A stretch of DNA of 64,000 bases from Spiribacter vilamensis (GTDB taxonomy: Bacteria > Pseudomonadota > Gammaproteobacteria > Nitrococcales > Nitrococcaceae): positions 1,958,501-2,022,500 of the forward strand of contig NZ_SHLI01000001.1 in NCBI RefSeq assembly GCF_004217415.1, given 5' to 3'. Shown piece by piece: positions 46,025-54,778 of this stretch (position 1 is its first letter; every line of letters begins with the position of its first letter). The notes below the pieces were generated by a model. The model saw only the letters and a program-made list of their open reading frames with translations. It did no database searches and was not told where the DNA came from. A program made the translations under genes and the position numbers.

Positions 46025-46588
46025 ATGGTCAAGCTCACGCGCATCTACACGCGCACCGGCGATACCGGACAGACCGGGCTGGGCGACGGCAGCCGGGTCG
46101 CGAAGACCGATCCGCGGGTGACCGCCTACGGCACGGTCGACGAGCTCAATGCCCTGCTGGGGATCTGCCGCCTGCACGCGGGTGGAGACCTGGAGTCGGC
46201 GCTGACGCGCATCCAGAACGATCTGTTCGATGTCGGTGCCGATCTGTGCACGCCCGAGCAGGAAGACCCGCCGTTCGAGCCGCTGCGCGTGGTCGAAGGC
46301 CAGACTGAGTGGCTGGAGGCGGAAATCGACCGCGTCAATGCCCATCTCGAGACGCTGCGCTCGTTCGTGCTGCCGGCGGGCACGCCGGCGGCGACGCACC
46401 TCCACCACGCCCGCACCGTGGCCCGGCGGGCCGAACGCGATACCGCGGCACTGGCGGTCACAACGCCTATCAACGAGAACGTACTGCGTTATCTCAACCG
46501 ACTCTCGGATTACCTCTTTGTCCTGGCCCGCGATGCCAACCGCGACGCCGGGGGCGATGTGCTCTGGCAGCCCGGCGAAAACCGCTGA
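46025..46588 (+). CDS. Cob(I)alamin adenosyltransferase, PduO type
   Basis: A 187-residue adenosyltransferase that makes adenosylcobalamin from cob(I)alamin and ATP. Motif 1 is IYTRTGDTGQTGLGDGSRV near the N-terminus, then YGTVDELNALLG. Motif 3, ARTVARRAERDTAAL, holds the ATP/corrinoid arginine-rich helix. No corrinoid synthesis genes are nearby, so the cell may salvage cobalamin. It starts 5 bp after ppa and ends 2 bp before prmA. Confidence 0.94.
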   Translation: MVKLTRIYTRTGDTGQTGLGDGSRVAKTDPRVTAYGTVDELNALLGICRLHAGGDLESALTRIQNDLFDVGADLCTPEQEDPPFEPLRVVEGQTEWLEAEIDRVNAHLETLRSFVLPAGTPAATHLHHARTVARRAERDTAALAVTTPINENVLRYLNRLSDYLFVLARDANRDAGGDVLWQPGENR

Positions 46589-46590
46589 CC

Positions 46591-47472
46591 ATGCCTGCTC
46601 ACCAGGTTGCATTCGAGGTCGCGGCGTCCCGGGTGGACACCCTGGAGGCGGTGCTCGAGGCGGCCGGGGCCGAGGCGATTACCTGGGCCGAGGCGCCCGG
46701 CAGTGGCGCGGTCCTCGAGCCGCCGCCCGGCGAGACCCGGCTCTGGGACCGGATGCGCGTCGAGGCGCTGTTCCCGGCGGACTGGGACCACGACGCGATT
46801 CGGGCCGCCGTGACCGAGGCGCTCGACGGCGAGCCGCCGGACTGGCAAACCACCGAGATCGCCGATCAACCCTGGGAGCGGGCCTGGCTGGAGCATTTCC
46901 GGCCGCAGTGCTTCGGCGGCTCGCTCTGGGTCGTGCCGTGGGGCATGGATCCGCCCGATCCCGACGCGGTGAATATCCGCCTCGATCCCGGGCTCGCCTT
47001 CGGCACCGGCACCCATCCCAGTACCGCACTCTGCCTCGCGGCGCTGGCGGCAGAGCCACCGGTGGGCGAGACGGTGATCGACTACGGCTGCGGCTCGGGT
47101 CTGCTGGCGATCGCCGCGCTGCGCCTGGGGGCGGCCCGGGTACTGGCGGTGGACAACGACCCGCAGGCGCTTGTCGCGAGCCGCGACAACGCCGAGCGCA
47201 ACGGTGTCGCCGATCGGCTCGAAGTGGCGGGCCCGGACGCGGTGTTGCCAGTCGCCGATCGCGTACTGGCGAATATCCTCGCGGGGATCCTGCAGGGGCT
47301 GGCGCCGAGGCTCACCAGCGCGCTCGCCGCTGGTGGCCGGCTGACCCTGGCCGGTCTTCTCGCGAGCCAGGCCGAGTCGGTGCAGGCGGCCTACGAACCC
47401 GCGTGCCGATTTGCGCCGCCGGTCGCCCTTGACGAGTGGGTCCGGCTCGATGCTCGACGCGCGCCGCTTTAA
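46591..47472 (+). CDS. prmA: Ribosomal protein L11 methyltransferase
   Basis: SAM-dependent methyltransferase of 293 residues acting on ribosomal protein L11. ATG 46591 follows the adenosyltransferase stop by two bases. The N-terminal substrate domain is about 1-100, then FGTGTHPSTALCL and the SAM motif VIDYGCGSGLLAIAALRLGA, with VLANILAGIL as the N-P/N-I-L catalytic stretch. The order prmA-fis-purH-purD is typical of gammaproteobacteria. Confidence 0.95.
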   Translation: MPAHQVAFEVAASRVDTLEAVLEAAGAEAITWAEAPGSGAVLEPPPGETRLWDRMRVEALFPADWDHDAIRAAVTEALDGEPPDWQTTEIADQPWERAWLEHFRPQCFGGSLWVVPWGMDPPDPDAVNIRLDPGLAFGTGTHPSTALCLAALAAEPPVGETVIDYGCGSGLLAIAALRLGAARVLAVDNDPQALVASRDNAERNGVADRLEVAGPDAVLPVADRVLANILAGILQGLAPRLTSALAAGGRLTLAGLLASQAESVQAAYEPACRFAPPVALDEWVRLDARRAPL

Positions 47473-47524
47473 CGGGCCGGGTGTTGCGTTTATGCTTTCC
47501 GCTTTTCCGCGAAGGATCCACCCC

Positions 47525-47788
47525 ATGGAAGACGAGACTGCGCCGGAGAGCGCCAGCGTCGGCCCTATCCGCGCCTGTGTGTACGACACGGTGACCGCCT
47601 ACTTCCAGCACCTCGACGGGCAGACCAGCCATGATCTCCACCGCATGGTGATCGAGCAGGCCGAGGCGCCGCTGCTGGAGGTCGTCATGCGCGAGTGTGG
47701 CGGCAATCAGACCCGGGCCGCCGACGCCCTGGGGATCAACCGCGGGACACTGCGCAAGAAACTGCGCCAGTACGGTCTCGAAGACTGA
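47525..47788 (+). CDS. fis: Fis-family nucleoid protein
   Basis: An 87-residue DNA-binding protein with the C-terminal Fis helix-turn-helix (CGGNQTRAADALGINRGTLR, then KKLRQYGLED). Fis bends DNA and tunes growth-rate genes. ATG 47525 was chosen because the longer frame would start within prmA. A possible -10 (TATGCT, 47491-47496) lies upstream. It is followed 18 bp later by purH. Confidence 0.94.
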   Translation: MEDETAPESASVGPIRACVYDTVTAYFQHLDGQTSHDLHRMVIEQAEAPLLEVVMRECGGNQTRAADALGINRGTLRKKLRQYGLED

Positions 47789-47806
47789 AAGCGACGGAGT
47801 CCATTC

Positions 47807-49384
47807 ATGACGGCTGCTTCCACAATCCCGCCACTGCGACGGGCACTGATCAGTGTCTCCGACAAGACCGGGATCGAGACGCTCGCCCGCGCCCTCGCTG
47901 ACCGGGGGGTCGAGATCCTCTCCACCGGCGGCACCGCCCGACTGCTCGCCGAGGCGGGTATAGCGGTGGTCGAGGTGAGCGAGCACACCGGTTTCCCCGA
48001 GATCATGGCGGGGCGGGTCAAAACCCTGCACCCGCGTATTCACGGCGGGTTGCTGGGTCGTCGAGGGCAGGACGACGCGGTCATGGCCGAGCAGGCCATC
48101 CCGCCCATCGATCTGCTCGTGGTCAATCTCTACCCCTTCGAACAGGCAGTGGCCCGGCCGGACTGCACCCTCGCCGACGCCATCGAGAATATCGATATCG
48201 GCGGGCCGGCGATGCTGCGGGCGGCGGCGAAGAACCTTGACGGTGTCGGCGTGGTGACCGCGCCCGATCAGTACCCGGCGGTGATCGATGCCGTCGTGGC
48301 CCATGGCGGTCTGGACGAGCGCCAGCGTTTCGACCTGGCGGTGGCGGCGTTCAACCATGTCGCGCGCTACGATGCGGCGATCAGCGACTATCTCTCGGCT
48401 CGCAACGCCGACGGTGAGGTTTCGACGTTCCCGGGTCAGCTCAACCGTCACTGGGAAAAGGCCGCGGAGCTTCGCTATGGCGAGAACCCGCACCAGGCGG
48501 CGGCGTTCTATCGCGACCCGCAGGCGGCGCCGGGCAGCTTCGCCCACTATTACCAGTGCCAGGGCAAGGCGCTTTCCTACAACAATCTGGCCGATGCCGA
48601 CGCCGCCTGGGCCTGTGCCGGTGCCTTCGATGCCCCGGCCTGTGTCATCGTCAAGCATGCCAATCCCTGTGGCGTCGCCGTCGCCAACGATCTGTCAGCG
48701 GCCTACGACGCGGCCTTCGCCACCGACCCCACGTCCGCGTTCGGCGGGATTATCGCCTTTAACCGGCCGCTCGACGCCGATACCGCTCGGGCGATCGTCG
48801 AGCGGCAGTTCGTCGAGGTGATACTGGCGCCGTCGGTCAGCGACGACGCCCTCGCGGTGACCGCGGCCAAGGCCAATGTGCGGGTGCTGACCATCGCCGA
48901 CGGGCCGGTCAGCCCTGCCGGGTGGCGGCTGCAACCACTGGGCGGCGGACTGCTGGTGCAGGATCAGGACAGCCCGCTGATCGGTGACCAGGGGGTGCGC
49001 TGCGTGACGCGCGAGCCGGTGAGCGATGCCCTGCGCGCGGAGCTGGACTTCGTCTGGCGGGTGGCGAAGTTCGTCAAGTCCAACGCCATTGTCTATGGTC
49101 GCGATGGCCGGACACTGGGTGTCGGTGCCGGCCAGATGAGCCGCGTCGACAGCGCCCGGATCGGCGTCAGCAAGGCGGAGGCCGCCGGCCTCGATCTGAC
49201 CGGCTCGGTGCTTGCCTCGGACGCGTTCTTCCCGTTCCGCGACGGCATCGATCAGGCCGCGGCCGCCGGGGTGCGGGCAATCATCCAGCCCGGCGGCTCG
49301 CGGCGCGACGACGAGGTGATCGCCGCGGCGGACGAGCACGGCATCGCGATGCTGTTCACCGGCATGCGTCATTTCCGGCACTGA
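47807..49384 (+). CDS. purH: Bifunctional AICAR transformylase/IMP cyclohydrolase
   Basis: A 525-residue bifunctional enzyme for the last two steps of IMP synthesis. The cyclohydrolase domain opens with [20 protein letters not shown] and has [15 protein letters not shown]. The transformylase domain has [29 protein letters not shown] (catalytic K-H) and [22 protein letters not shown] 47807 with a GGAG 10 bp upstream. Followed by purD after 21 bp. Confidence 0.97.
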   Translation: MTAASTIPPLRRALISVSDKTGIETLARALADRGVEILSTGGTARLLAEAGIAVVEVSEHTGFPEIMAGRVKTLHPRIHGGLLGRRGQDDAVMAEQAIPPIDLLVVNLYPFEQAVARPDCTLADAIENIDIGGPAMLRAAAKNLDGVGVVTAPDQYPAVIDAVVAHGGLDERQRFDLAVAAFNHVARYDAAISDYLSARNADGEVSTFPGQLNRHWEKAAELRYGENPHQAAAFYRDPQAAPGSFAHYYQCQGKALSYNNLADADAAWACAGAFDAPACVIVKHANPCGVAVANDLSAAYDAAFATDPTSAFGGIIAFNRPLDADTARAIVERQFVEVILAPSVSDDALAVTAAKANVRVLTIADGPVSPAGWRLQPLGGGLLVQDQDSPLIGDQGVRCVTREPVSDALRAELDFVWRVAKFVKSNAIVYGRDGRTLGVGAGQMSRVDSARIGVSKAEAAGLDLTGSVLASDAFFPFRDGIDQAAAAGVRAIIQPGGSRRDDEVIAAADEHGIAMLFTGMRHFRH

Positions 49385-49405
49385 GCGAGCGACGGGGGGA
49401 GCGAG

Positions 49406-50704
49406 ATGAAGATCCTGGTGGTGGGAAACGGCGGCCGTGAGCATGCCATGGCGTGGCGGCTGGCACGCTCGCCGCGCAGCGAGCATGTCTATGTCGCACC
49501 GGGCAATGCCGGTACCGCGCTCGAGGATGGGGTCAGCAATGTCGATACCGATGTCGGGGATATCCCCGGGCTGATCGAGCGCGCCCGGGCCCTGGCGGTG
49601 GATATGACCGTCATCGGCCCCGAGGCACCGCTTGCCGCGGGTATTGTCGACGCCTTCGAGGCCGCCGGCCTGGTCTGCCTGGGGCCGCATCGGGCGGCGG
49701 CGGAACTGGAGGCCTCGAAGGCCTTTGCCAAGGCATTCTTTGCCCGTCACGACATCCCCGGTGCCGACTCCCGGACCTTCGATGCGCTGGCGCCGGCGCA
49801 GGCGTATATCCGCGAGCGCGGCGCACCGCTGGTTATCAAGGCCGATGGCCTTGCAGCGGGGAAGGGGGTGACCATTGCCCATAGCGTCGAGGACGCGCTG
49901 GCCGCCGCGGCGGACATGCTCGACGGTGCGTTTGGTGCGGCCGGCGAGCGCATCGTGGTCGAGGATTTCCTGACCGGCGAGGAGGCGAGCTTTATTGCCT
50001 TGGTGGACGGCGAGACCGTGCTGCCGCTCGCCAGCTCACAGGATCACAAGGCCCGGGATGCCGGTGACGTGGGTCCCAATACCGGCGGCATGGGCGCCTA
50101 TTCGCCGGCGCCGGTGGTCACGGACGCCGTCCACGAGCGCATCCTCGAGTCGGTGATTCGGCCCACGGTGCAGGGACTGGTGGCCGAGGGCCGTGGCTTT
50201 AAGGGGTTTCTCTACGCCGGGCTGATGATCGATGCCGAGGGCGAGCCTCGAGTGCTCGAGTTCAACGTCCGCCTGGGCGACCCGGAGACGCAGCCGATCT
50301 TCATGCGCCTCGCGAGCGATCCAGTCACGCTGTTCGAAGCGGCCCTGACGGGACGGCTCGATGAGCAGACGGTGGCCTGGGATCCGCGGCCCTGCCTCGG
50401 CGTGGTACTGGCCGCGGCGGGCTATCCGGGCGGTTACGAGCGCGGTCACGTGATCGAGGGGCTGATCGGCGCCGACACCGATGAGCGCAAGCTCTTCCAT
50501 GCCGGTACGGCCACCGACTCCGAGGGGCGGCCGGTGACCGCCGGCGGCCGGGTACTCTGTGCCTGCGCCCTGGGGACGGACATCACTGCTGCCCAGAAGG
50601 CGGCCTACGACCTCGCGGACGGGGTGCGCTGGCCGGGGCGATTCATGCGCCCCGATATCGGTCATCGCGCGGTGGAGCTGCAACTGCACGGGGAGGAGTC
50701 ATGA
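49406..50704 (+). CDS. purD: Phosphoribosylamine-glycine ligase
   Basis: ATP-grasp enzyme of 432 residues that forms glycinamide ribonucleotide. N-terminal MKILVVGNGGREHAMAWRLA, ATP-binding VIKADGLAAGKGVTIA, DHKARDAGDVGPNTGGMGAY and EFNVRLGDPETQPIFMRL are all diagnostic. A GGGGGGAG ribosome-binding site precedes the ATG. The stop overlaps the next ATG (ATGA). Confidence 0.97.
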   Translation: MKILVVGNGGREHAMAWRLARSPRSEHVYVAPGNAGTALEDGVSNVDTDVGDIPGLIERARALAVDMTVIGPEAPLAAGIVDAFEAAGLVCLGPHRAAAELEASKAFAKAFFARHDIPGADSRTFDALAPAQAYIRERGAPLVIKADGLAAGKGVTIAHSVEDALAAAADMLDGAFGAAGERIVVEDFLTGEEASFIALVDGETVLPLASSQDHKARDAGDVGPNTGGMGAYSPAPVVTDAVHERILESVIRPTVQGLVAEGRGFKGFLYAGLMIDAEGEPRVLEFNVRLGDPETQPIFMRLASDPVTLFEAALTGRLDEQTVAWDPRPCLGVVLAAAGYPGGYERGHVIEGLIGADTDERKLFHAGTATDSEGRPVTAGGRVLCACALGTDITAAQKAAYDLADGVRWPGRFMRPDIGHRAVELQLHGEES

Positions 50705-51084
50705 CCATCGCCTACTGGTCCGTTCTGGCGGTTATCTTCATGCCGTTCGTGTTCGCCGGTCTGGCGAAGTCGCAGGGGCGGTTCGACAACGCCCGGCCGC
50801 GGGAATGGCTGGCCGGGCTCACCGGCTGGCGGCAGCGCGCACACTGGGCGCAGCTCAATACGTTCGAGGCCTTCCCGCCGTTTGCCGCGGCGGTACTCAT
50901 CGCCCACCAGGTGGGTGGCGCCCAGGGATGGATCGACGCCCTGGCGGTCGCCTTCGTGCTGCTGCGGCTCGGTTACGGCGCGGCCTACATCGGCGACCGA
51001 CCGACGCTGCGCAGCCTGCTCTGGACTGGTGCCTTCGCCTGCGTGGTCGGGCTTTTCTTTGTGGCGGCGCTGACTACGGCCTAG
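50701..51084 (+). CDS. MAPEG-family membrane protein
   Basis: A 127-residue four-helix membrane protein of the MAPEG superfamily (membrane-associated proteins in eicosanoid and glutathione metabolism). The family helix HWAQLNTFEAFPPFAAAVLIA (residues about 42-62) is clear, with conserved N and E. Bacterial members have no agreed role; some show glutathione transferase activity. It is coupled to purD by a 4-bp overlap, probably for expression only. Its 3' end overlaps the convergent DUF454 gene by 11 bp. Confidence 0.87.
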   Translation: MTIAYWSVLAVIFMPFVFAGLAKSQGRFDNARPREWLAGLTGWRQRAHWAQLNTFEAFPPFAAAVLIAHQVGGAQGWIDALAVAFVLLRLGYGAAYIGDRPTLRSLLWTGAFACVVGLFFVAALTTA

Positions 51085-51493
51085 GGCCGTGCGGGCGGGT
51101 TGCCAGGAAGGTAACCACGCAGGCCAGCACCGCAGTCGCCGAGAGCCGGGCATAGAGCGGTTCGACACTGATCCACATCCATCCCCAGCTCAGTGCGATC
51201 AGCACCAGTGCGGTGATCTTGGCGCGTGGGCGGATCGCCCGGTGGTCACGCCAGTCGCGGAGAAGGGGCCCGAACCGGGGATGGCTGTAGAGCCAGGCAT
51301 GCAGGGCCGGCGAGCTGCGCGACGCGCACATGGTGGCAAGCAGAAGGAACGGCGTCGTCGGTAGCAACGGCAGGACCACACCGATACTGCCCAGGCCGAT
51401 AAAAAACAGCGCCAGTGCCAGCCAGGCGCGCCGCACCAGCCGTGCCCGCAGGCTGCTGGCCGCCGGCCGTTCCCGGTTGTCCTCCTGCTTCAA
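51074..51493 (-). CDS. DUF454/YbaN-family membrane protein
   Basis: A 139-residue inner-membrane protein with three helices and the YbaN signature (GLGSIGVVLPLLPTTPFLLLAT, then HAWLYSHPRFGPLLRDWRDH). Function unknown. Start is uncertain: I prefer the TTG at 51493, which has GGAGGG five bases upstream; an ATG at 51517 adds eight residues but has a weak site. The gene is divergent from hemN; the FNR-type box at 51522-51535 lies just in front of it. Confidence 0.8.
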   Translation of the reverse strand: MKQEDNRERPAASSLRARLVRRAWLALALFFIGLGSIGVVLPLLPTTPFLLLATMCASRSSPALHAWLYSHPRFGPLLRDWRDHRAIRPRAKITALVLIALSWGWMWISVEPLYARLSATAVLACVVTFLATRPHGPRP

Positions 51494-51521
51494 TGCAACC
51501 CTCCGCTCACCCTGCATCGGG

Positions 51522-51563
51522 CTGACCTGGATCAATTCGCCCCATCGCCGAAGCGCTTATGAT
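51522..51563 (+). promoter_or_regulatory. hemN promoter with class II FNR/Anr-type site
   Basis: CTGACCTGGATCAA (51522-51535) fits the FNR consensus TTGAT-N4-ATCAA, perfect on the right half and three of five on the left. TATGAT at 51558-51563 is a strong -10. With a start at about 51570 the box centre (51528.5) falls at -41.5, exactly the class II activator position. hemN (ATG 51597) is an anaerobic enzyme, so the reading makes sense. Confidence 0.7.
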
Positions 51564-51596
51564 GCCATGAATCATCGCAGCTGGAGCGCCACGCCG

Positions 51597-52988
51597 ATGG
51601 CCGACCGTCTTCTACTCGACCGGACACTGCTGCGTCGGTATGACGTGACGGGCCCGCGTTATACGTCCTATCCCACCGCCGCGCAGTTTACCGAAACCTT
51701 TGATGCGGAGCGTTATCGCGAACGGGTGGCCTGGAGTAACGACGATCCGATTCCGCGTCCGCTGTCGCTCTATGTCCATGTGCCTTTCTGCCGCACGGTG
51801 TGTTTCTACTGCGCGTGCAACAAGGTGATCACGGCGAATTACCGCCGGGCAACGGACTACCTCGCCCGCCTCATCGACGAGCTCGATCTGCAGGCGGCGC
51901 TATTTGCCGATGACCGGCCGGTAGAGCAGCTGCACCTCGGTGGCGGCACGCCGACCTATCTCACCGACGAGGATCTCGCGTCGCTCATTGACGCCATCGC
52001 GCGACGCTTTCCGATGGCGCCACCGGCCGAGCGCGAGTTCTCCATCGAGGTCGACCCGCGCACCGTCGATCGCGAGCGCATCCGCCATCTCGCCGCACTG
52101 GGCTTTAATCGCCTGAGCCTGGGCGTGCAGGACTTCGACGCCGATGTGCAAAAGGCGATCAACCGTATGCAGGGCGTGGAGGCTACCGCGGATATCGTCG
52201 AGGAGGCGCGGCGCCAGGGGTTTCGGTCGATCAATCTCGACCTGATGTATGGGCTGCCGCTGCAGACCCCCGAACGGCTGTCCCGGACCCTGGACGCAGT
52301 GATGACGATGCGGCCGGATCGGATTGCGCTCTACAACTATGCGCATATGCCGCAGATGTTCCGCATCCAGCGCCAGATTCCTGATGCCAGTCTGCCCGAG
52401 GCGGAGACGAAGCTGACGCTGCTGGTGGAGGCCATGGAGCGGCTCTCGCGCGAAGGATATCGGTACATCGGCATGGATCATTTCGCCCTGCCGGGCGACG
52501 AGCTCGCCGAGGCCGCCGACAACGGGACGCTACACCGCAATTTCCAGGGCTATGCCACGCGGCCCGATCTCGACCTGATCGGACTCGGTGCCTCGTCCAT
52601 CGGCCAGATCGGGGATTCATTCAGCCAGAATGTGCGCGACCCCGAGGGCCACGCCGCCGCGGTCCGTGCCGGCGAGCTGCCGGTCTGGCGCGGTGTGGAG
52701 CTGACCGCGGACGACCGCCTGCGGCGCGACGTCATCCAGGCGGTGATGTGCCGGGGACAGGTCGACTACGCGGCCATCGAGGCGCGTCACACGATCGATT
52801 TTGTCGATTACTTCCGCGATGCGCTGGCCGAGCTCGAGCCGCTGGTGGCCGATGGCCTGCTGACCATGGGTCGCGCCTCGCTGCAGGTCACGGAAAAAGG
52901 CCGGTTTTTCCTGCGCAACGTGGCGATGCCGTTCGACGCCTACCTGGCAGCAAGCCGCGCCGAACGGCGGTACTCGCGGGTGATCTAG
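51597..52988 (+). CDS. hemN: Oxygen-independent coproporphyrinogen III oxidase
   Basis: Radical-SAM enzyme of 463 residues (E. coli: 457) that decarboxylates coproporphyrinogen III without oxygen. The Fe-S cysteines are in VPFCRTVCFYCACNKVI; LHLGGGTPTYL, SLGVQDFDADVQKAINRMQ and YRYIGMDHFALPGDELA follow as in genuine HemN. I chose ATG 51597 because the in-frame ATG at 51567 lies upstream of the predicted transcription start. The stop shares CTAG with the stop of the convergent copper chaperone gene. Confidence 0.95.
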   Translation: MADRLLLDRTLLRRYDVTGPRYTSYPTAAQFTETFDAERYRERVAWSNDDPIPRPLSLYVHVPFCRTVCFYCACNKVITANYRRATDYLARLIDELDLQAALFADDRPVEQLHLGGGTPTYLTDEDLASLIDAIARRFPMAPPAEREFSIEVDPRTVDRERIRHLAALGFNRLSLGVQDFDADVQKAINRMQGVEATADIVEEARRQGFRSINLDLMYGLPLQTPERLSRTLDAVMTMRPDRIALYNYAHMPQMFRIQRQIPDASLPEAETKLTLLVEAMERLSREGYRYIGMDHFALPGDELAEAADNGTLHRNFQGYATRPDLDLIGLGASSIGQIGDSFSQNVRDPEGHAAAVRAGELPVWRGVELTADDRLRRDVIQAVMCRGQVDYAAIEARHTIDFVDYFRDALAELEPLVADGLLTMGRASLQVTEKGRFFLRNVAMPFDAYLAASRAERRYSRVI

Positions 52989-53443
52989 TCGACACCCATC
53001 GCGGTGGGGGCGAGGACCTGCACCTCGACCGCAAGCTCGCCGCCATCCTCCGTTTCGAGTCGGATCGTGAAGCGCTCGCCCTCGGTGAGCGCCGTCTCGA
53101 TGCCCATCAACATGACGTGGCGGCCACCCGGCTCGAAAATAACCTCGGACTCTGCCGGGATTGCCACCCGCGGCGTATGCACCATGCGACTGTTGCCGCC
53201 CTCTTCGATGGTCCGGTGAAGTTCGGCGCGGGGGGCCCGTTCAGTACTGACGCCCACGAGTGCATTGCTGCGCGGGCTATCGTTGGTGAGCTCGAAATAG
53301 ACGGCGCCCTTGTCGAAGCCGGGCGGCGTGGCACGGGCCCAGACGTCTTCGATGACGATCTCGGCATGGGCGGCACCGGCGAGACCGGCCAACAGGAGGC
53401 CGGTGACGATCCGGCGGCGTATGGATATGGCGTGGCGCTGCAT
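52985..53443 (-). CDS. PCu(A)C-type periplasmic copper chaperone
   Basis: A 152-residue exported protein (signal peptide ending GAAHA, residue about 27) of the PCu(A)C family, which delivers Cu(I) to cytochrome oxidase. The H-M-H-M copper motif is visible: ELHRTIEEGGNSRMVH and GGRHVMLMG. The beta-sandwich opening VIEDVWARATPPG is typical. Next to it (17 bp upstream on the same strand) is a HAD phosphatase, probably co-transcribed. Confidence 0.92.
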   Translation of the reverse strand: MQRHAISIRRRIVTGLLLAGLAGAAHAEIVIEDVWARATPPGFDKGAVYFELTNDSPRSNALVGVSTERAPRAELHRTIEEGGNSRMVHTPRVAIPAESEVIFEPGGRHVMLMGIETALTEGERFTIRLETEDGGELAVEVQVLAPTAMGVD

Positions 53444-53459
53444 CCTGGGGTTTCCTTCT

Positions 53460-54140
53460 TTACTGGAGTGGCTCGGGCGTGTCGCCCTTGCGGAGTGTCA
53501 GTGTCGGCCATCCACGCTCCCGGGCCGCCGCGGCCAGCGTCGGATCGGGATCAATGGCGACGGGCCGGTCCACGTGCTCGAGCAGTGGCAGGTCGTTTTG
53601 CGAGTCGCTATAGAAATGGACGGTCTCGAAGATGGTCTCCTGCGCGTCCAGCCAGGCCTGCAGGGCGGTGATCTTGCCCTCGCGGAAGGTGGGGACACCC
53701 TGGGCGCGGCCGGTGAACCCCGATGCATCGCGCTCCGGCTCGGTAGCGAGCAGCATCGGGATATCGAACAGCTCGGCGATGGGTGACGTGACAAAACGGT
53801 TGGTGGCGGTAATGATCATCAGTGCATGGCCACGTCGGCGATGATCTTCGACCAGGGCGCGGGCGGCGGGGAGGATGCGTGGCCGGATATGGCGGTCGAT
53901 GAACGCCCGCCGCCATTCGAGCAACATCGGCTCGGGCGTCTCGGCGAGTGGCTTGAGGGCGAAGCGCAGGAAGGCGTCAATGTCGAGTCGCCCGGCCTCG
54001 TAATCGCGCATGAAGCGCTGGTTATCCTCCTCGAACCGGGCCCGCGGCACGGCACCCTGTTCCATCAGATGCTGCCCCCAGAGGTAGTCGCTGTCGCCGG
54101 CCAGCAGGGTGTTGTCGAGGTCGAAAATCGCCAGCTGCAC
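53460..54140 (-). CDS. HAD-IB phosphatase (SerB-like)
   Basis: A 226-residue HAD-superfamily phosphatase, subclass IB. Catalytic aspartates D7 and D9 in AIFDLDNTLLAGDSDYLWG; the cap is helical; motif II lies in MIITATNRFVTSPIAEL and motif IV in HFYSDSQNDLPLLEHVD. Such proteins hydrolyse small phosphates (phosphoserine-like, histidinol phosphate); the real substrate is not clear. It is divergent from rppH. Confidence 0.88.
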   Translation of the reverse strand: MQLAIFDLDNTLLAGDSDYLWGQHLMEQGAVPRARFEEDNQRFMRDYEAGRLDIDAFLRFALKPLAETPEPMLLEWRRAFIDRHIRPRILPAARALVEDHRRRGHALMIITATNRFVTSPIAELFDIPMLLATEPERDASGFTGRAQGVPTFREGKITALQAWLDAQETIFETVHFYSDSQNDLPLLEHVDRPVAIDPDPTLAAAARERGWPTLTLRKGDTPEPLQ

Positions 54141-54224
54141 GCTTCATTCCCGCTTCCGCATTGCCGGCTGATTCTCCTCTGTGGAAGAATAACCCGCAAC
54201 AGGATTCTTTATTTGGTGAAGTAA

Positions 54225-54773
54225 GTGATTGATTCAAAAGGGTTTCGTCCAAATGTCGGGATGATCCTGGCCAACGACGCCGGCGAGCTGCTCTGGGCGC
54301 GCCGTGTCGGTCAGAACGCCTGGCAGTTCCCCCAGGGCGGGATCCAGCGTAACGAGAGCCCGGAGGCGGCGCTCTACCGGGAACTCAACGAGGAAGTAGG
54401 GCTGGGGCCATCAGATGTGGCCGTACTCGGGTCCACGCGGGGCTGGCTGCACTACCGACTGCCGCGGCATCTGATCCGCCGTCGGCAACGCCCCACCTGC
54501 ATCGGTCAAAAGCAGGTCTGGTTTCTGCTCCGACTGCGCACGGCGGATACCCGGGTGCGGCTCGACGCGACGGCCGAGCCGGAATTCGATACCTGGAGTT
54601 GGGTGCCGTACTGGTATCCGCTCGAGGAGATCGTGTCGTTCAAGCGCGATGTCTACGCGCAGGCGCTGGACGAGCTCGCCCCGGTGCTGTTCCCCGAAGG
54701 ACCGCCGCAGCGGCCGGTCCTGTCGGGTCCGGGCCGGTCGCCCGCCATTCCCCAACCCGGCCAGGGGCGCTAG
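54225..54773 (+). CDS. rppH: RNA pyrophosphohydrolase
   Basis: Nudix hydrolase of 182 residues that removes pyrophosphate from 5' ends of mRNA and triggers decay. The opening [20 protein letters not shown] and the Nudix box ([20 protein letters not shown], then VGL) are diagnostic, as is [20 protein letters not shown]. It begins with GTG at 54225 in a locally AT-rich stretch (about 54200-54240) without a strong ribosome-binding site. ptsP follows after 5 bp, as in E. coli. Confidence 0.95.
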   Translation: MIDSKGFRPNVGMILANDAGELLWARRVGQNAWQFPQGGIQRNESPEAALYRELNEEVGLGPSDVAVLGSTRGWLHYRLPRHLIRRRQRPTCIGQKQVWFLLRLRTADTRVRLDATAEPEFDTWSWVPYWYPLEEIVSFKRDVYAQALDELAPVLFPEGPPQRPVLSGPGRSPAIPQPGQGR

Positions 54774-54778
54774 CCGCC

